Of a DNA stretch of 64,000 nucleotides, positions 1-8,702 are shown piece after piece. The notes under the pieces were generated by a model. That model was not told where the DNA came from. It saw only the letters and a program-made list of their open reading frames with translations, and did no database searches. The DNA comes from JANQGG01 sp964642175 (GTDB taxonomy: Bacteria > Bacteroidota > Chlorobiia > Chlorobiales > Chloroherpetonaceae). The stretch spans positions 124,001 through 188,000 of the forward strand of contig CAZXOK010000001.1 of NCBI GenBank assembly GCA_964642175.1, given 5' to 3'. Within the stretch, counting starts at the first letter, position 1. The number at the start of each line of letters is the position of its first letter. The translations under genes and the position numbers were made by a program.

Positions 1-926
1 TATGGTGTTGGTAATGTTATTGTAATATTTCCAAGGTCTTCAGTTGTCTCATCAACTATTAAAGGAGATGATTTTGTAGCAATATCCCCTCCTGTTACTG
101 GAGTAGCAGTAAAAGGTGGAGTAAATAAAGTTACTTCAATTAATTCCCAGGCACCATAAGTAATGTTAGGTATTGAGAATGAAACCTGATTACCGGAAGT
201 AGGTTCAGTTAATGCTGTGTAAAGTTCGGGCATACCTCCTACAGAAGAAGAATCTTTATACCCTCTGATAATCAAACTTGTTGGATCAGTCGGCCAATTT
301 CCTACATTCGTAATTGTAACAGTACCTGATAAAGTAGATGTTTGAGCAGTTTGAGCACTTTGTAATGAATCCCATGCTGCTGTAACATTTACATCAATAT
401 CGATGTCTGTAACATCATTTCCGGAAACAACGATTGGTTGTCCATAACCGGCATATGCAGAATAACCATAGTGACCAAGTAACTGGTGCTTACCAAAACC
501 AGAAACAAATGGGTTTTCGTAAGTTGGAAGCATAATATATTTTCCATTATCCACATTTGAGATCGTATATGATATTGTACCATTGGATAAATCTGAAAAG
601 TCGTAACCTACTCCGTTACCTAAACCCGGATGTCCCTGAACAGGGCCCCCTAAAGCGACACCGCCATCATTGGATTTTGCAATTCCTAAACGAATAAATC
701 CAGGGAAATCACTGGTATCAGGTGTTCCATTTGGAAAATGAACTTTCATACTGTCATGAGACATTGTAGCATCATTCCATTTGAATGTTAATGTTCCCGA
801 AACAGTACCCTGATTGCTTGAGCCGCCACTGTCTTCGTCACAAGCCGTTAAATTGATTGCAAATACAGCCACAAATAACGCCATAAACAGACGAGATACC
901 CCTCTTTTATAAAAATGAGTGTTCAT
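1..926 (-). CDS. Putative secreted lipoprotein, C-terminus cut by window edge
   Basis: The minus strand is open from an ATG at 926-924 to the window edge, giving 308 codons with no stop, so the gene is partial. The N-terminus has a basic n-region, a hydrophobic stretch and a lipobox (L-T-A-C, Cys about residue 26) followed by D-E-D. This predicts a lipidated envelope protein. The mature part is rich in G, S, T, N and D with alternating hydrophobics, as in beta-sandwich surface or secreted proteins, and I recognise no catalytic motif. Composition and the early lipobox support a real gene. Function is unknown. Confidence 0.8.
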   Translation of the reverse strand, partial: MNTHFYKRGVSRLFMALFVAVFAINLTACDEDSGGSSNQGTVSGTLTFKWNDATMSHDSMKVHFPNGTPDTSDFPGFIRLGIAKSNDGGVALGGPVQGHPGLGNGVGYDFSDLSNGTISYTISNVDNGKYIMLPTYENPFVSGFGKHQLLGHYGYSAYAGYGQPIVVSGNDVTDIDIDVNVTAAWDSLQSAQTAQTSTLSGTVTITNVGNWPTDPTSLIIRGYKDSSSVGGMPELYTALTEPTSGNQVSFSIPNITYGAWELIEVTLFTPPFTATPVTGGDIATKSSPLIVDETTEDLGNITITLPTP

Positions 927-1755
927 AGTTAAACGATGTTTTTAGGTTAATTAAAAAAGCGTTTTGGTTATTGTAACGCTTATGAGAAAAAACATGATAA
1001 CATTAGCCAGCTTTTGCTGAAAAGGTATAGTGATTGTTAAAAAGCTGCAAAACCACAATCAGCTAAATTAAGGTGAAACTCTTTGGGGATTTAAATCAAC
1101 AATGGGGGGCTTATTTGTGAGAGATTGAACGCACCAGGAGCGCTCGTATGGATAAGATGTATTAAACATTGGGTTGAAATCAGATCAAAAACACCTTTGG
1201 ATTGGTGTGAATGAATAAACTTAGAGGAGGCATGATGCGAGATTAGTGTCTTCTCTGGCTTAGTATTGAGTTGATGTAAGTCGAAAGAATGATTTAATAT
1301 CAAAGAAGCAGGTGCCGACTTTGAAACTAAAGTTCTGGTTTCAGCGTTTCTATGATTGTACTTATTAAAAAATGTGTTTTTAACAAATACCTGGCCACCA
1401 AAAACAGATATCAGGAAAAAAAAATACACTTCGGCCAAACGCCAAATTTTTTTTAATCCTGAACTTTTATTTTGCTCATTCAACATCATTCAATCACAAA
1501 TAAGCCTTTCTTAATAACCTTTTCTTAGGGTAAAGTAGAGCTAAAATATTGCTATATACTTATCGTTAAAAACAAAAACACATACAAAATATCTATTCAA
1601 TATAGATGATAAGTACAAAAAAATTAATGATTTAGTGGTTATTTCGACTTTTCCGTCCCGAAAACCAGTCCTGAGTAATAATTCTATCTCATATTCACGC
1701 AGATCTGTGACATATCTCATCTACGCAGCAAGCTTCAGACCAAAATAAACTGGAA
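927..1755. other. AT-rich spacer between lipoprotein and spt genes
   Basis: This stretch of over 800 nt holds only the doubtful ORF at 1091-1489. A 7-bp inverted repeat (TGATTGT 1031-1037 / ACAATCA 1055-1061) lies about 100 nt upstream of the lipoprotein start. I see no RNA gene or mobile element in it. Confidence 0.4.
1091..1489 (-). CDS. Hypothetical small His-rich protein (doubtful)
   Basis: This is a 132-residue ORF upstream of the lipoprotein and on the same strand. One hydrophobic segment (about residues 19-36, VYFFFLISVF...) could be a membrane anchor. The rest is rich in His, Ser and Leu, with several scattered His residues. A weak purine-rich stretch (AAGAAAGG) lies about 15 nt before the start. 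No family is recognised and composition is atypical for this genome, so it may be a chance ORF. If real, it could be a small membrane-anchored metal-related protein, but that is only a guess from the His content. Confidence 0.3.
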   Translation of the reverse strand: MMLNEQNKSSGLKKIWRLAEVYFFFLISVFGGQVFVKNTFFNKYNHRNAETRTLVSKSAPASLILNHSFDLHQLNTKPEKTLISHHASSKFIHSHQSKGVFDLISTQCLIHLIHTSAPGAFNLSQISPPLLI

Positions 1756-3015
1756 TTAAATAACACCCAGTTCTCTGCCGCTTTTTTCAAACTCAGTAAC
1801 AATTTTGTCCAGATGCCACTCTTCGTGAGAGCTCATGTAACTGGTTCTTAGCATTTCGTAACCCGGCATAACACCCGGTCTGACAAAGGCATTGACAAAT
1901 ACCCCGGCATCGTAAAGTTTTCTCCAGAACAACAGGGTTTTGTCCTGATCACCAATAATAACCGAAACGATAGCCGTGCGTGAATCCATTAGTTTAAACC
2001 CGGCAGATTTAAGTCCCTGTCTTACCCGATCGGCATTGTGCAGTAACTTCGTGATTCGCTCAGGTTCCTGTTGCATAATTTCAAGAGCCTTTAAAGCTGA
2101 AGCAACGCTGGCCGGGGTAGGTGATGCACTGAATATTAAAGCCGGGGCGTGATGTTTGATATAATTTATGACGCTTTTCTTCCCCGCCACAAAACCTCCG
2201 AGTGAGGCGAACGTTTTTGAAAATGTTCCCATGGTGAGATCAATTTCATCAACCAGGTCAAATTCTGAGGCTGTACCACGGCCGTCTTTACCAATAACAC
2301 CTACAGAGTGGGCATCATCAACCAAAATACGAGCATTATACTTTTTAGCTAAACGGGTAAGTTCCGGCAGATCCACAATTTCACCAGATACAGAGAAAAC
2401 ACCATCTGTTGCGATTAACTTAGCGGCGTCATAAGGGATTTTATTCAGGACGCGTTCAAGATCGGCCATATCGTTGTGGCGATATCGTTCCAGGTTGGCC
2501 ATACCACCTTTTGCCATTAAACTGGCAACAACCAGGCAAGCATGGTTGTCACGATCGCTGATAATATACTCTCCACGCTGAACAAGTGTAGGGATAACCC
2601 CTTGTCCGGTTTGGTACCCGGTGCTGAATAACAGCACATCTTCTGTGCCAAAAAAACGTGCCAGCTTTTCTTCAAGTTCCACATGCAGATCTACAGTGCC
2701 TGTAAGGTATCTGGAACCCGAACAGCTTGTGCCATACTGATTAATGGCATCAATGGCAGCTTGTTTTACACGGGGGTCGCCTGTTAAACCAAGATAGTTG
2801 TTTGATCCGGCCATAATAACTTCATGACCCTCTATAGAAACCACAGGCCCTTCATTTTCTTCAACCGGTCTGAAATAGGGGTAAACGCCCTTTGCTTTTA
2901 CATCATCGGCCGTTGTAAAATCATAACATTTTTGAAATAGATCCTTGGGTTTTTCCATCGTCTCCTTTGAAGCTTGTTCAATCTCTACCGCATCATTTTT
3001 TTCGGTCGTGCCCAT
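1756..3015 (-). CDS. spt: Serine palmitoyltransferase-like PLP enzyme (alpha-oxoamine synthase family)
   Basis: The 419-residue protein belongs to the alpha-oxoamine synthase group, which condenses an acyl thioester with an amino acid using PLP. Visible family signatures are NNYLGL near residue 72, GTSCSGSRYLTGT, the VDDAHSVG block and the PLP-binding lysine in GTFSKTF (K267). An acidic N-terminal extension of about 35 residues and overall similarity favour serine palmitoyltransferase or the glycine-using relative (KBL) over BioF. No biotin genes are nearby. The divergent neighbour is an NAD-dependent epimerase-type reductase, which fits bacterial sphingolipid synthesis. BioF or KBL activity cannot be excluded. 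Confidence 0.85.
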   Translation of the reverse strand: MGTTEKNDAVEIEQASKETMEKPKDLFQKCYDFTTADDVKAKGVYPYFRPVEENEGPVVSIEGHEVIMAGSNNYLGLTGDPRVKQAAIDAINQYGTSCSGSRYLTGTVDLHVELEEKLARFFGTEDVLLFSTGYQTGQGVIPTLVQRGEYIISDRDNHACLVVASLMAKGGMANLERYRHNDMADLERVLNKIPYDAAKLIATDGVFSVSGEIVDLPELTRLAKKYNARILVDDAHSVGVIGKDGRGTASEFDLVDEIDLTMGTFSKTFASLGGFVAGKKSVINYIKHHAPALIFSASPTPASVASALKALEIMQQEPERITKLLHNADRVRQGLKSAGFKLMDSRTAIVSVIIGDQDKTLLFWRKLYDAGVFVNAFVRPGVMPGYEMLRTSYMSSHEEWHLDKIVTEFEKSGRELGVI

Positions 3016-3311
3016 ATGTTCTTAATCTAGCTTTAGGTTATTTTTGAGCATAAATTTTAAAGATACGTTATTCTCTTATGTTTCAAAACTTCTTTACCCA
3101 AATCTTCTGATTTTTCAAGTGGATATTTTAAGATGATTTGTTCTTAAAGCGGCCGTGTTATTGGCTACTTGAGGTTGGTGGATTAAGTCAATGAGGCTCA
3201 GATTTTTAGTGAGATAAAGAAAAATAGTTATATCTTACGGCATTTTATAGATCAACCATCATAGTAAGTAAGATTTATACTCTTTAACCATAATTATAAA
3301 AAACCAGAAAA
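3016..3311. promoter_or_regulatory. Divergent promoter region between spt and reductase
   Basis: These 296 nt separate two outward-facing genes and hold no coding sequence that I can support, including no acyl carrier protein. It must contain both promoters, but no convincing -35/-10 pair stands out. Confidence 0.4.
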
Positions 3312-4331
3312 ATGTCTGATACCGCATTAATAACAGGGGCTACCGGTTTTATCGGTAGCTGGCTGGCCGAGAGATTAATTGAAAAAGGATACAAAGTTAT
3401 TGCGCTTATTCGCCAAAGTAGCAATAAAGCCAATTTAAGCCATTTGGATGTGGAGTACCGTATGGCTGATTTTAAAGATTTCAATTCTTTGAAAAAAGCG
3501 GTTGAAGGCGTGGATTATATTTATCATGTGGCAGGCGTTACCAAGTCTAAAACAGAAATGGGGTATATTGATGGTAATGTTCGGGCAACTGAAAACCTCT
3601 TAAAAGCCACCTACGAAGCCAATCCGGGAATCAAGCGTTTTTTGCATGTTTCATCATTAGCCGCAGTTGGCCCGGCTCAGTCAGCCGATAAACCAATTGA
3701 TGAAACATCCACGGCAAAGCCCATTACCATGTATGGCAGCTCAAAAAATATTTCCGAACAAGCCTGTCAGCGTTATATTTTTGTGCCAACAGCAAAGGTA
3801 ACGACCAAACTACCTGTAACGATTGTCAGACCACCGGCAGTGTATGGCCCGCGCGACAAAGATATCCTTGAGTTTTTTACAACGGTCAATAAAGGTATTA
3901 TGCCGATTGTTGGCAGTGGAAATAAACGGGTTAGTTTGATTCACGTTAAAGACCTGGTTGATGGTATTATAGCTGCAGCTGAGTCTGAAGAAACCAAAGG
4001 CCAGACCTACTTTATTTCATCCGAAAAATTCTATAGCTGGCAGGAAGTTGGCGAGGTCACCAAAAAAGCTTTAGGCAAAAAATCAGTATTCAAACTGCCT
4101 ATCCCGCATTTTGTGGTATCGCTTGTAGCAACATTGTCTGAAATGTCCAACAAGTCGGCAACAACCCCACCGCCGTTAAACCGCGAAAAGGTTAAGGATA
4201 TTGTACAGGATTACTGGATATGCAGTGCTGAAAAAGCCAGGAAAGAGATAGGTTTCAAGGAGAAAATTGATATTGAGACTGGGATTAAAGAAACGATTGA
4301 CTGGTACAAGGAAAAAGGCTGGTTGAATTAA
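3312..4331 (+). CDS. NAD(P)-dependent epimerase/dehydratase, possible ceramide reductase (CerR-like)
   Basis: This 339-residue extended short-chain dehydrogenase has the N-terminal Rossmann motif TGATGFIGSW (residues 7-16) and the catalytic pair Y141-xxx-K145 in MYGSSK. Such enzymes reduce or epimerise sugar nucleotides, flavonoids or keto-lipids. In Caulobacter the oxidised ceramide intermediate is reduced by CerR, an enzyme of this fold encoded near spt. Its placement head-to-head with spt here supports that role by inference only. A sugar-nucleotide or dihydroflavonol-type reductase is the main alternative. It ends at a strong bidirectional hairpin. Confidence 0.8.
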   Translation: MSDTALITGATGFIGSWLAERLIEKGYKVIALIRQSSNKANLSHLDVEYRMADFKDFNSLKKAVEGVDYIYHVAGVTKSKTEMGYIDGNVRATENLLKATYEANPGIKRFLHVSSLAAVGPAQSADKPIDETSTAKPITMYGSSKNISEQACQRYIFVPTAKVTTKLPVTIVRPPAVYGPRDKDILEFFTTVNKGIMPIVGSGNKRVSLIHVKDLVDGIIAAAESEETKGQTYFISSEKFYSWQEVGEVTKKALGKKSVFKLPIPHFVVSLVATLSEMSNKSATTPPPLNREKVKDIVQDYWICSAEKARKEIGFKEKIDIETGIKETIDWYKEKGWLN

Positions 4332-4345
4332 TCTTTTTATTTAAA

Positions 4346-4373
4346 CGGGCTTCCAAACGCAATTGGAAGCCCG
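4346..4373. terminator. Bidirectional terminator between the reductase and msrB
   Basis: An 11-bp perfect stem (CGGGCTTCCAA / TTGGAAGCCCG, loop of six) lies between two convergent genes. T-rich or A-rich flanks lie on both sides. Confidence 0.75.
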
Positions 4374-4379
4374 GTAGAT

Positions 4380-4946
4380 TTATTTATCCGATTTAACAAA
4401 GTCCAAAGACGCAGAGTTTATACAATACCTTAATCCGGTTGGATTTGGCCCGTCTTCAAACACATGGCCCAAATGAGCGCCGCAATTTTTGCATGTAACT
4501 TCTACTCGTTTCATACCAAAACTATAATCCTTTTCTTCCTGTATATTTTCTTTGTCGGCTACATCATAAAAACTGGGCCATCCGGTACCTGAATTAAATT
4601 TGGTATCCGAGGTGAATAGCTTTTCGCCGCAAACAATACAGGTGTAAGTGCCTTGTTCCTTGTTGTCGAGAAGTTTACCTGTAAATGGACGCTCTGTTCC
4701 TTTATTTTGAGTGACTTCATATTGTAACGGTGTTAATTTATCTTGTAATGAGTCATTTTCCGTTCTGTTTGTTTGTGTCATGTTTTCAGAGATTAGTGAT
4801 TGTGGAATAAAACAACTATTTGCTTGTTGTGTATCAGTTTTAGTGTTGCTTTTTCTATCCAATTCGGTAAGCTTGGTTTGGGCTGAGCATGCTAATGTGA
4901 ATAAAAGCATTACAGCCCAAATGCTATAAAATTTTATATATTTCAT
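4380..4946 (-). CDS. msrB: Peptide-methionine (R)-S-oxide reductase MsrB, lipoprotein form
   Basis: The 188-residue protein reduces methionine-R-sulfoxide in damaged proteins. The C-terminal 125 residues are a full MsrB domain, with two CxxC zinc motifs (CIVCGE and CKNCGAHLGH), the block GTGWPSF and the catalytic C175 in RYCINSASL. The N-terminus carries a lipoprotein signal (L-L-F-T-L-A-C), so the enzyme is probably anchored in the periplasm. A Ser/Thr/Asn-rich linker of about 45 residues joins the two. It is monocistronic, convergent with the reductase and divergent from the TonB receptor. Confidence 0.93.
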   Translation of the reverse strand: MKYIKFYSIWAVMLLFTLACSAQTKLTELDRKSNTKTDTQQANSCFIPQSLISENMTQTNRTENDSLQDKLTPLQYEVTQNKGTERPFTGKLLDNKEQGTYTCIVCGEKLFTSDTKFNSGTGWPSFYDVADKENIQEEKDYSFGMKRVEVTCKNCGAHLGHVFEDGPNPTGLRYCINSASLDFVKSDK

Positions 4947-5038
4947 TTTGATGTATTTAATTGCATTAAAGAAAAAATAAAACTATTCGTTCCAAACAAA
5001 GGGGCAGAATTAATATTGGTTTCATTTCATATTTGTTT

Positions 5039-6895
5039 ATGCGTTTAAGATTTCTACTTGTAACTCCCTTATGTTTAGTTCTCTTCTTTTGCCAGGGTCT
5101 AAACATGGCATTTACCCAGTCTTCTGAATCTTTATATGAAACAAACGAAGTGGTTGTTACAGCAACACGTTTACCGACAGTTGTTTCACAAACCGCCCGA
5201 AGCGTAAAAATCATAACCAAAGAAGCGCTCAACGAACTTCCTGTTCAAAAACTGCAGGATGTACTGGCTTATGTCGAAGGAGTTCAGCTAAGCAGAAGAG
5301 GGCCTTTAGGCGCGCAAGCCGATGTGCGAATGCGCGGTGGTTCGTTTGAGCAAACCCTGATATTGATAGATGGAAATAAAGTATCGGATCCTCAAACCGG
5401 GCATCACAATCTAAACCTGCCGGTTACACTGGAGGATATTGAGCAGGTAGAAATACTAAAAGGCGCAGGCTCCAGAGTTTATGGGCCAAATGCATTTGGT
5501 GGTGTTATTAACTTTATTACTAAAAAACAAAACAATCCGCACAGCTCTGTGGCGATATCGGGAGGTGAGAATGGGTATTATTCTGCAACAGCATCATTTT
5601 CATTACCGATTTCAGGCACCTCTCAGCAACTGTCTTTTTCCAAACAGGCTTCGGATGGTTACAGACCCAATACAGATTTTCAAAATTATACCTTATGGTA
5701 CAACTTGAATTCTCAGTTCAATAAAGGTGATGTTTCTTTAAAACTGGGGTACATGGATAAGGCATTTGGCGCCAACCAGTTTTATTCAGCATCGTTTCCG
5801 GATCAGTGGGAACAAACCAAAACAACGTACCTTGCCCTGGGGTCACGCTACAGTTTCGGGGAGACAATTCATGTTCATCAGCTTAAAGCCAACCTGCATT
5901 GGCGAAGAAACAGCGATCGGTTTCTATTGAGACGAGATGACCCGGAATTCTATCAAAACCGGCATCTTACCAACGTGTTTGGCGGAAACCTGGGTTATGA
6001 GACGCAACTGGCCGGTATGCGTTCGGCAATCCATCTTGATGGTGGTTTGGAAGATATTGAAAGCACCAATTTAGGTGACCGTACACGCCGATTTGCCGGG
6101 ATCATTGGCGAATCTCACCTTTCGTGGTCTGGTAAGCTCAAGGTTGTTCCCGGTATATCTGTTTATGTTTATTCGGAGTGGAAACCACAAGTTCAGCCTT
6201 CTGTTGATATCCTCTACCAAATCCACCAGGATATACAAAGTTATGGATCAATAAGCCGGGCATTCAGAATACCAACCTATACCGAGTTGTATTATGAAGA
6301 CAGGGTTAATCTTGCCAATCCGGATCTAAAACCTGAAGAAGCATGGGTGTATGAAATTGGTCTTCGATGGGTAAAACAAAATTGGCGCCTAAACACAAGT
6401 TTATTTTACCGCGATGGGAAAAACCTGATTGACTGGGTAAAACCTGAGGGAAAGGATTTATGGCAGGCGTTGAATATATCTGATGTCAATACATTTGGAT
6501 TGGAAACCACGCTGGGATGGCAAAGACATGCAACGGGTGTGTTTGGGGTTAATTCGGTGGAACTGGGATACAGCTTTTTAAACTCTGGAAGAGATTTGAA
6601 TGGTCTGGACTCCAGGTATGTGTTTCAGTATTTGAAGCACCAGGCCAAAGTAACTTTAAACCAGATCTGGACAGGGAATTTTAATCAGTTATGGGCATTA
6701 AGGTATCAGGAACCCAAAGGGATATCTGGCTATATGTTATTGGATACCAAGTTGCAGTATCAGGCAACCATTGGAAATGTTGCTACAAGCTTCTATGCTG
6801 AAATTACCAATGTATTCAACAAAACTTATATCGAAGTCGAGCCTATAGTTATGCCCGGCCGATGGATCATTTTGGGTATTAAACCAACTTTTTAA
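5039..6895 (+). CDS. TonB-dependent outer-membrane receptor (BtuB/colicin-receptor type)
   Basis: This is a 618-residue outer-membrane transporter. A signal peptide is followed by a TonB-box-like segment (EVVVTATR), the plug domain (VRMRGGSFEQTLILIDG, the EILKGAGSRVYG block and GGVINFITKK) and a beta-barrel ending in aromatic F, the usual barrel signal. Size and plug resemble BtuB-like cobalamin or siderophore receptors. No cobalamin riboswitch or uptake partner is adjacent, so the ligand is unknown. I chose the ATG at 5039 over a TTG two codons upstream. The stop is 3 nt from the convergent rsfS. Confidence 0.9.
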   Translation: MRLRFLLVTPLCLVLFFCQGLNMAFTQSSESLYETNEVVVTATRLPTVVSQTARSVKIITKEALNELPVQKLQDVLAYVEGVQLSRRGPLGAQADVRMRGGSFEQTLILIDGNKVSDPQTGHHNLNLPVTLEDIEQVEILKGAGSRVYGPNAFGGVINFITKKQNNPHSSVAISGGENGYYSATASFSLPISGTSQQLSFSKQASDGYRPNTDFQNYTLWYNLNSQFNKGDVSLKLGYMDKAFGANQFYSASFPDQWEQTKTTYLALGSRYSFGETIHVHQLKANLHWRRNSDRFLLRRDDPEFYQNRHLTNVFGGNLGYETQLAGMRSAIHLDGGLEDIESTNLGDRTRRFAGIIGESHLSWSGKLKVVPGISVYVYSEWKPQVQPSVDILYQIHQDIQSYGSISRAFRIPTYTELYYEDRVNLANPDLKPEEAWVYEIGLRWVKQNWRLNTSLFYRDGKNLIDWVKPEGKDLWQALNISDVNTFGLETTLGWQRHATGVFGVNSVELGYSFLNSGRDLNGLDSRYVFQYLKHQAKVTLNQIWTGNFNQLWALRYQEPKGISGYMLLDTKLQYQATIGNVATSFYAEITNVFNKTYIEVEPIVMPGRWIILGIKPTF

Positions 6896-6898
6896 GGC

Positions 6899-7381
6899 CT
6901 AACTGGCTGAATGCTGTGTGCCGGATATGCCAGGAGCATTATCTTCAATAATGGTGATATCGGCATCTCCCCAAACCCGTTCTACATTGTAGAACTTACG
7001 TGATTCGGTCAGGAAAATATGGACAACAACATTGAAATAATCCAGCAATATCCAATTAGCTTCTTCGGTTCCTTCAATATGGCAGGGTTTTTCTCCAGAC
7101 TCCCGTAATCCATCCATTATATTATCGGATATGGCTTTTGCATGCTTATCTGAGTCTGCTGTACAAACAACAAAATAATCCGCCATATCGGCCAGCCCGA
7201 TCAGGTTCATGAGTGTTACCTGTGAGGCTTTTTTTGCAAGAGCCAGCATTGCAGCCTCTTTGGCAAGAGCTTCAGATTGCTGATGTTGTATTTTTGAGGC
7301 AGAGTTATGTAATAAAGAGGCGTCTGAGGATGAGTGATGAGTAACTTTCTTTTTTTGAAGTAGGGTTAAGGTGTTTCCCAT
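6899..7381 (-). CDS. rsfS: Ribosomal silencing factor RsfS
   Basis: RsfS binds ribosomal protein L14 and blocks 30S-50S joining in starved cells. Family signatures in this 160-residue protein are ADYFVVCTADSDKHAKAI, the EG..EANWILLDYFNVVVHIF segment and FYNVERVWGDA. An N-terminal extension of about 35 residues, rich in Ser, Gln and Lys, is absent from short RsfS proteins, so an internal start is possible. It is the last gene of the minus-strand run pcm / VTT / ArsC-like / tsaB / rsfS, separated from tsaB by 103 nt. Confidence 0.92.
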   Translation of the reverse strand: MGNTLTLLQKKKVTHHSSSDASLLHNSASKIQHQQSEALAKEAAMLALAKKASQVTLMNLIGLADMADYFVVCTADSDKHAKAISDNIMDGLRESGEKPCHIEGTEEANWILLDYFNVVVHIFLTESRKFYNVERVWGDADITIIEDNAPGISGTQHSAS

Positions 7382-7484
7382 TGAGTATTGTTTAGTGTTT
7401 TTAATAAAAATGGTTAAGTGTTAAGAAAGACCTTTAAGAGTTCCAAAGCTGATATGATTGAAATATATAAAATGTAACAGTGTT

Positions 7485-8204
7485 TTATTTAAAATAATTT
7501 TTAAGAAATGGTTGTTTTTTCGAGATCTTCGCTTCAAACTCCTTTAGATAAAGCGGGCTGGCTGTGGCCAAATCATCCAATTGATTCTCGTTGATCCTCT
7601 TTATACCCGGTACCAGTAAAGATTGGGCATAAAAAAAATCAGCTTCCAACCAGGTGATAGTTTCAAGCGAATGATCAGCCATTTCAGGAAAAAACCGTGA
7701 AAGGTTGCGTCCTGTAATGCAACAAGGTTTGGCGTAAGTTCGACACATGCTCACGATTTCTGCCCGGGTTTTATAGGCATAGTTTAAGGGCAATTTATCT
7801 GAGTGGTTTGTCTCTGAAATGTCTATTGTATAAAACTCTTCTGCTTTTGAATGAATGACCGGTACAATCGTACTTTTACTGATGTGCTCACATGCAGCAA
7901 GCCATAAGCTTTCGAGCGTCGGGATAAGGATAAGCGGTTTATCGATAGCCATAGCAAGGCCTTTTGCAACAGACATGCCAATGCGCAGCGCAGTAAATGA
8001 ACCAGGTCCTGAAGAGAGAAAAATGGCATCAATGGCTTTAAGCGATTTTTCCTGGTCGGAAAGAATTTTCTGAATAAGAGGAAGAAGCGTTTCAGCGGCT
8101 CGTTTAAAGCTATTGTCTGTTTCAACAACTGTATTTTCAGGTGTTTTTAATGCAACGCTGATGACAGAATGGGTACATTCAATGGCTAAGTAAGTCTGAA
8201 ACAT
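7485..8204 (-). CDS. tsaB: tRNA threonylcarbamoyladenosine biosynthesis protein TsaB
   Basis: TsaB is the non-catalytic partner of TsaD in formation of t6A37 on ANN-decoding tRNAs. The ASKHA-fold N-terminal half is clear, with LAIECTHSVISVAL at the start and the block LSSGPGSFTALRIG plus KGLAMAI. The C-terminal half is divergent, as usual in this family. At 239 residues it has normal length. It sits 18 nt after the ArsC-like gene, suggesting co-transcription. Confidence 0.92.
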   Translation of the reverse strand: MFQTYLAIECTHSVISVALKTPENTVVETDNSFKRAAETLLPLIQKILSDQEKSLKAIDAIFLSSGPGSFTALRIGMSVAKGLAMAIDKPLILIPTLESLWLAACEHISKSTIVPVIHSKAEEFYTIDISETNHSDKLPLNYAYKTRAEIVSMCRTYAKPCCITGRNLSRFFPEMADHSLETITWLEADFFYAQSLLVPGIKRINENQLDDLATASPLYLKEFEAKISKKQPFLKNYFK

Positions 8205-8222
8205 AAGGTCAGGTGTAGTGAG

Positions 8223-8684
8223 CTACATACGGTGTTTTCTTAGGAGGCCTTTGACTTCATCTTCCGACATATCGTTGGAGTATTCCATTAAAAATTTATC
8301 AATAACGGATTTCATATTATCTCGCAGACGCCGGAAACTACGTTTACTTTTACCGGAAACATCTGTAAACCCCCAATGATCCGTAATGCTTTTTTCATAC
8401 AACCACCTGGGGCAGTCCTGGTAAGCAGTAGAGCCCAGGGTGATAACGATATCGAAATGAGTGTCTTTGTAATCCTCCACCGATTTAACCGAATGATCGG
8501 AGTGCTCAACACCAATTTCGTTCAAAACATCAATGGTATACTTATCAATTTTATGAGTAGGGCGAATTCCGGCACTTTGCGCACTTAGGCCATTTTTGGA
8601 GTTATTGACCAGTGCTTCAGCAATCTGGCTGCGAATAGCATTTGCGGTGCAAATAAATAAAATTTTACGGTTTTTTTTGGTCAT
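8223..8684 (-). CDS. ArsC/low-molecular-weight phosphatase-fold protein
   Basis: This 153-residue protein has the P-loop C12-x5-R18 (CTANAIR) of thioredoxin-linked arsenate reductases and LMW tyrosine phosphatases. It also has the ArsC-like segment DHWGFTDVSG. Typical ArsC uses three redox cysteines. Here C12 and C91 (DCPRW) are present, but the position seven residues before C91 is not Cys. A full ArsC disulfide relay therefore looks incomplete. A phosphatase role or a different reductant is possible. No arsenic-resistance genes are near. It lies in the tsaB operon. Confidence 0.8.
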   Translation of the reverse strand: MTKKNRKILFICTANAIRSQIAEALVNNSKNGLSAQSAGIRPTHKIDKYTIDVLNEIGVEHSDHSVKSVEDYKDTHFDIVITLGSTAYQDCPRWLYEKSITDHWGFTDVSGKSKRSFRRLRDNMKSVIDKFLMEYSNDMSEDEVKGLLRKHRM

Positions 8685-8702
8685 GCAAAATTGCCTGGTT
8701 GG

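Noticed and set aside
2168..2434. Plus-strand ORF over spt
   Set aside because: It is an antisense shadow with no family features. spt has complete motifs.
4380..4946. Selenoprotein form of MsrB
   Set aside because: The catalytic position is a Cys codon with no in-frame TGA, so no selenocysteine machinery is needed.
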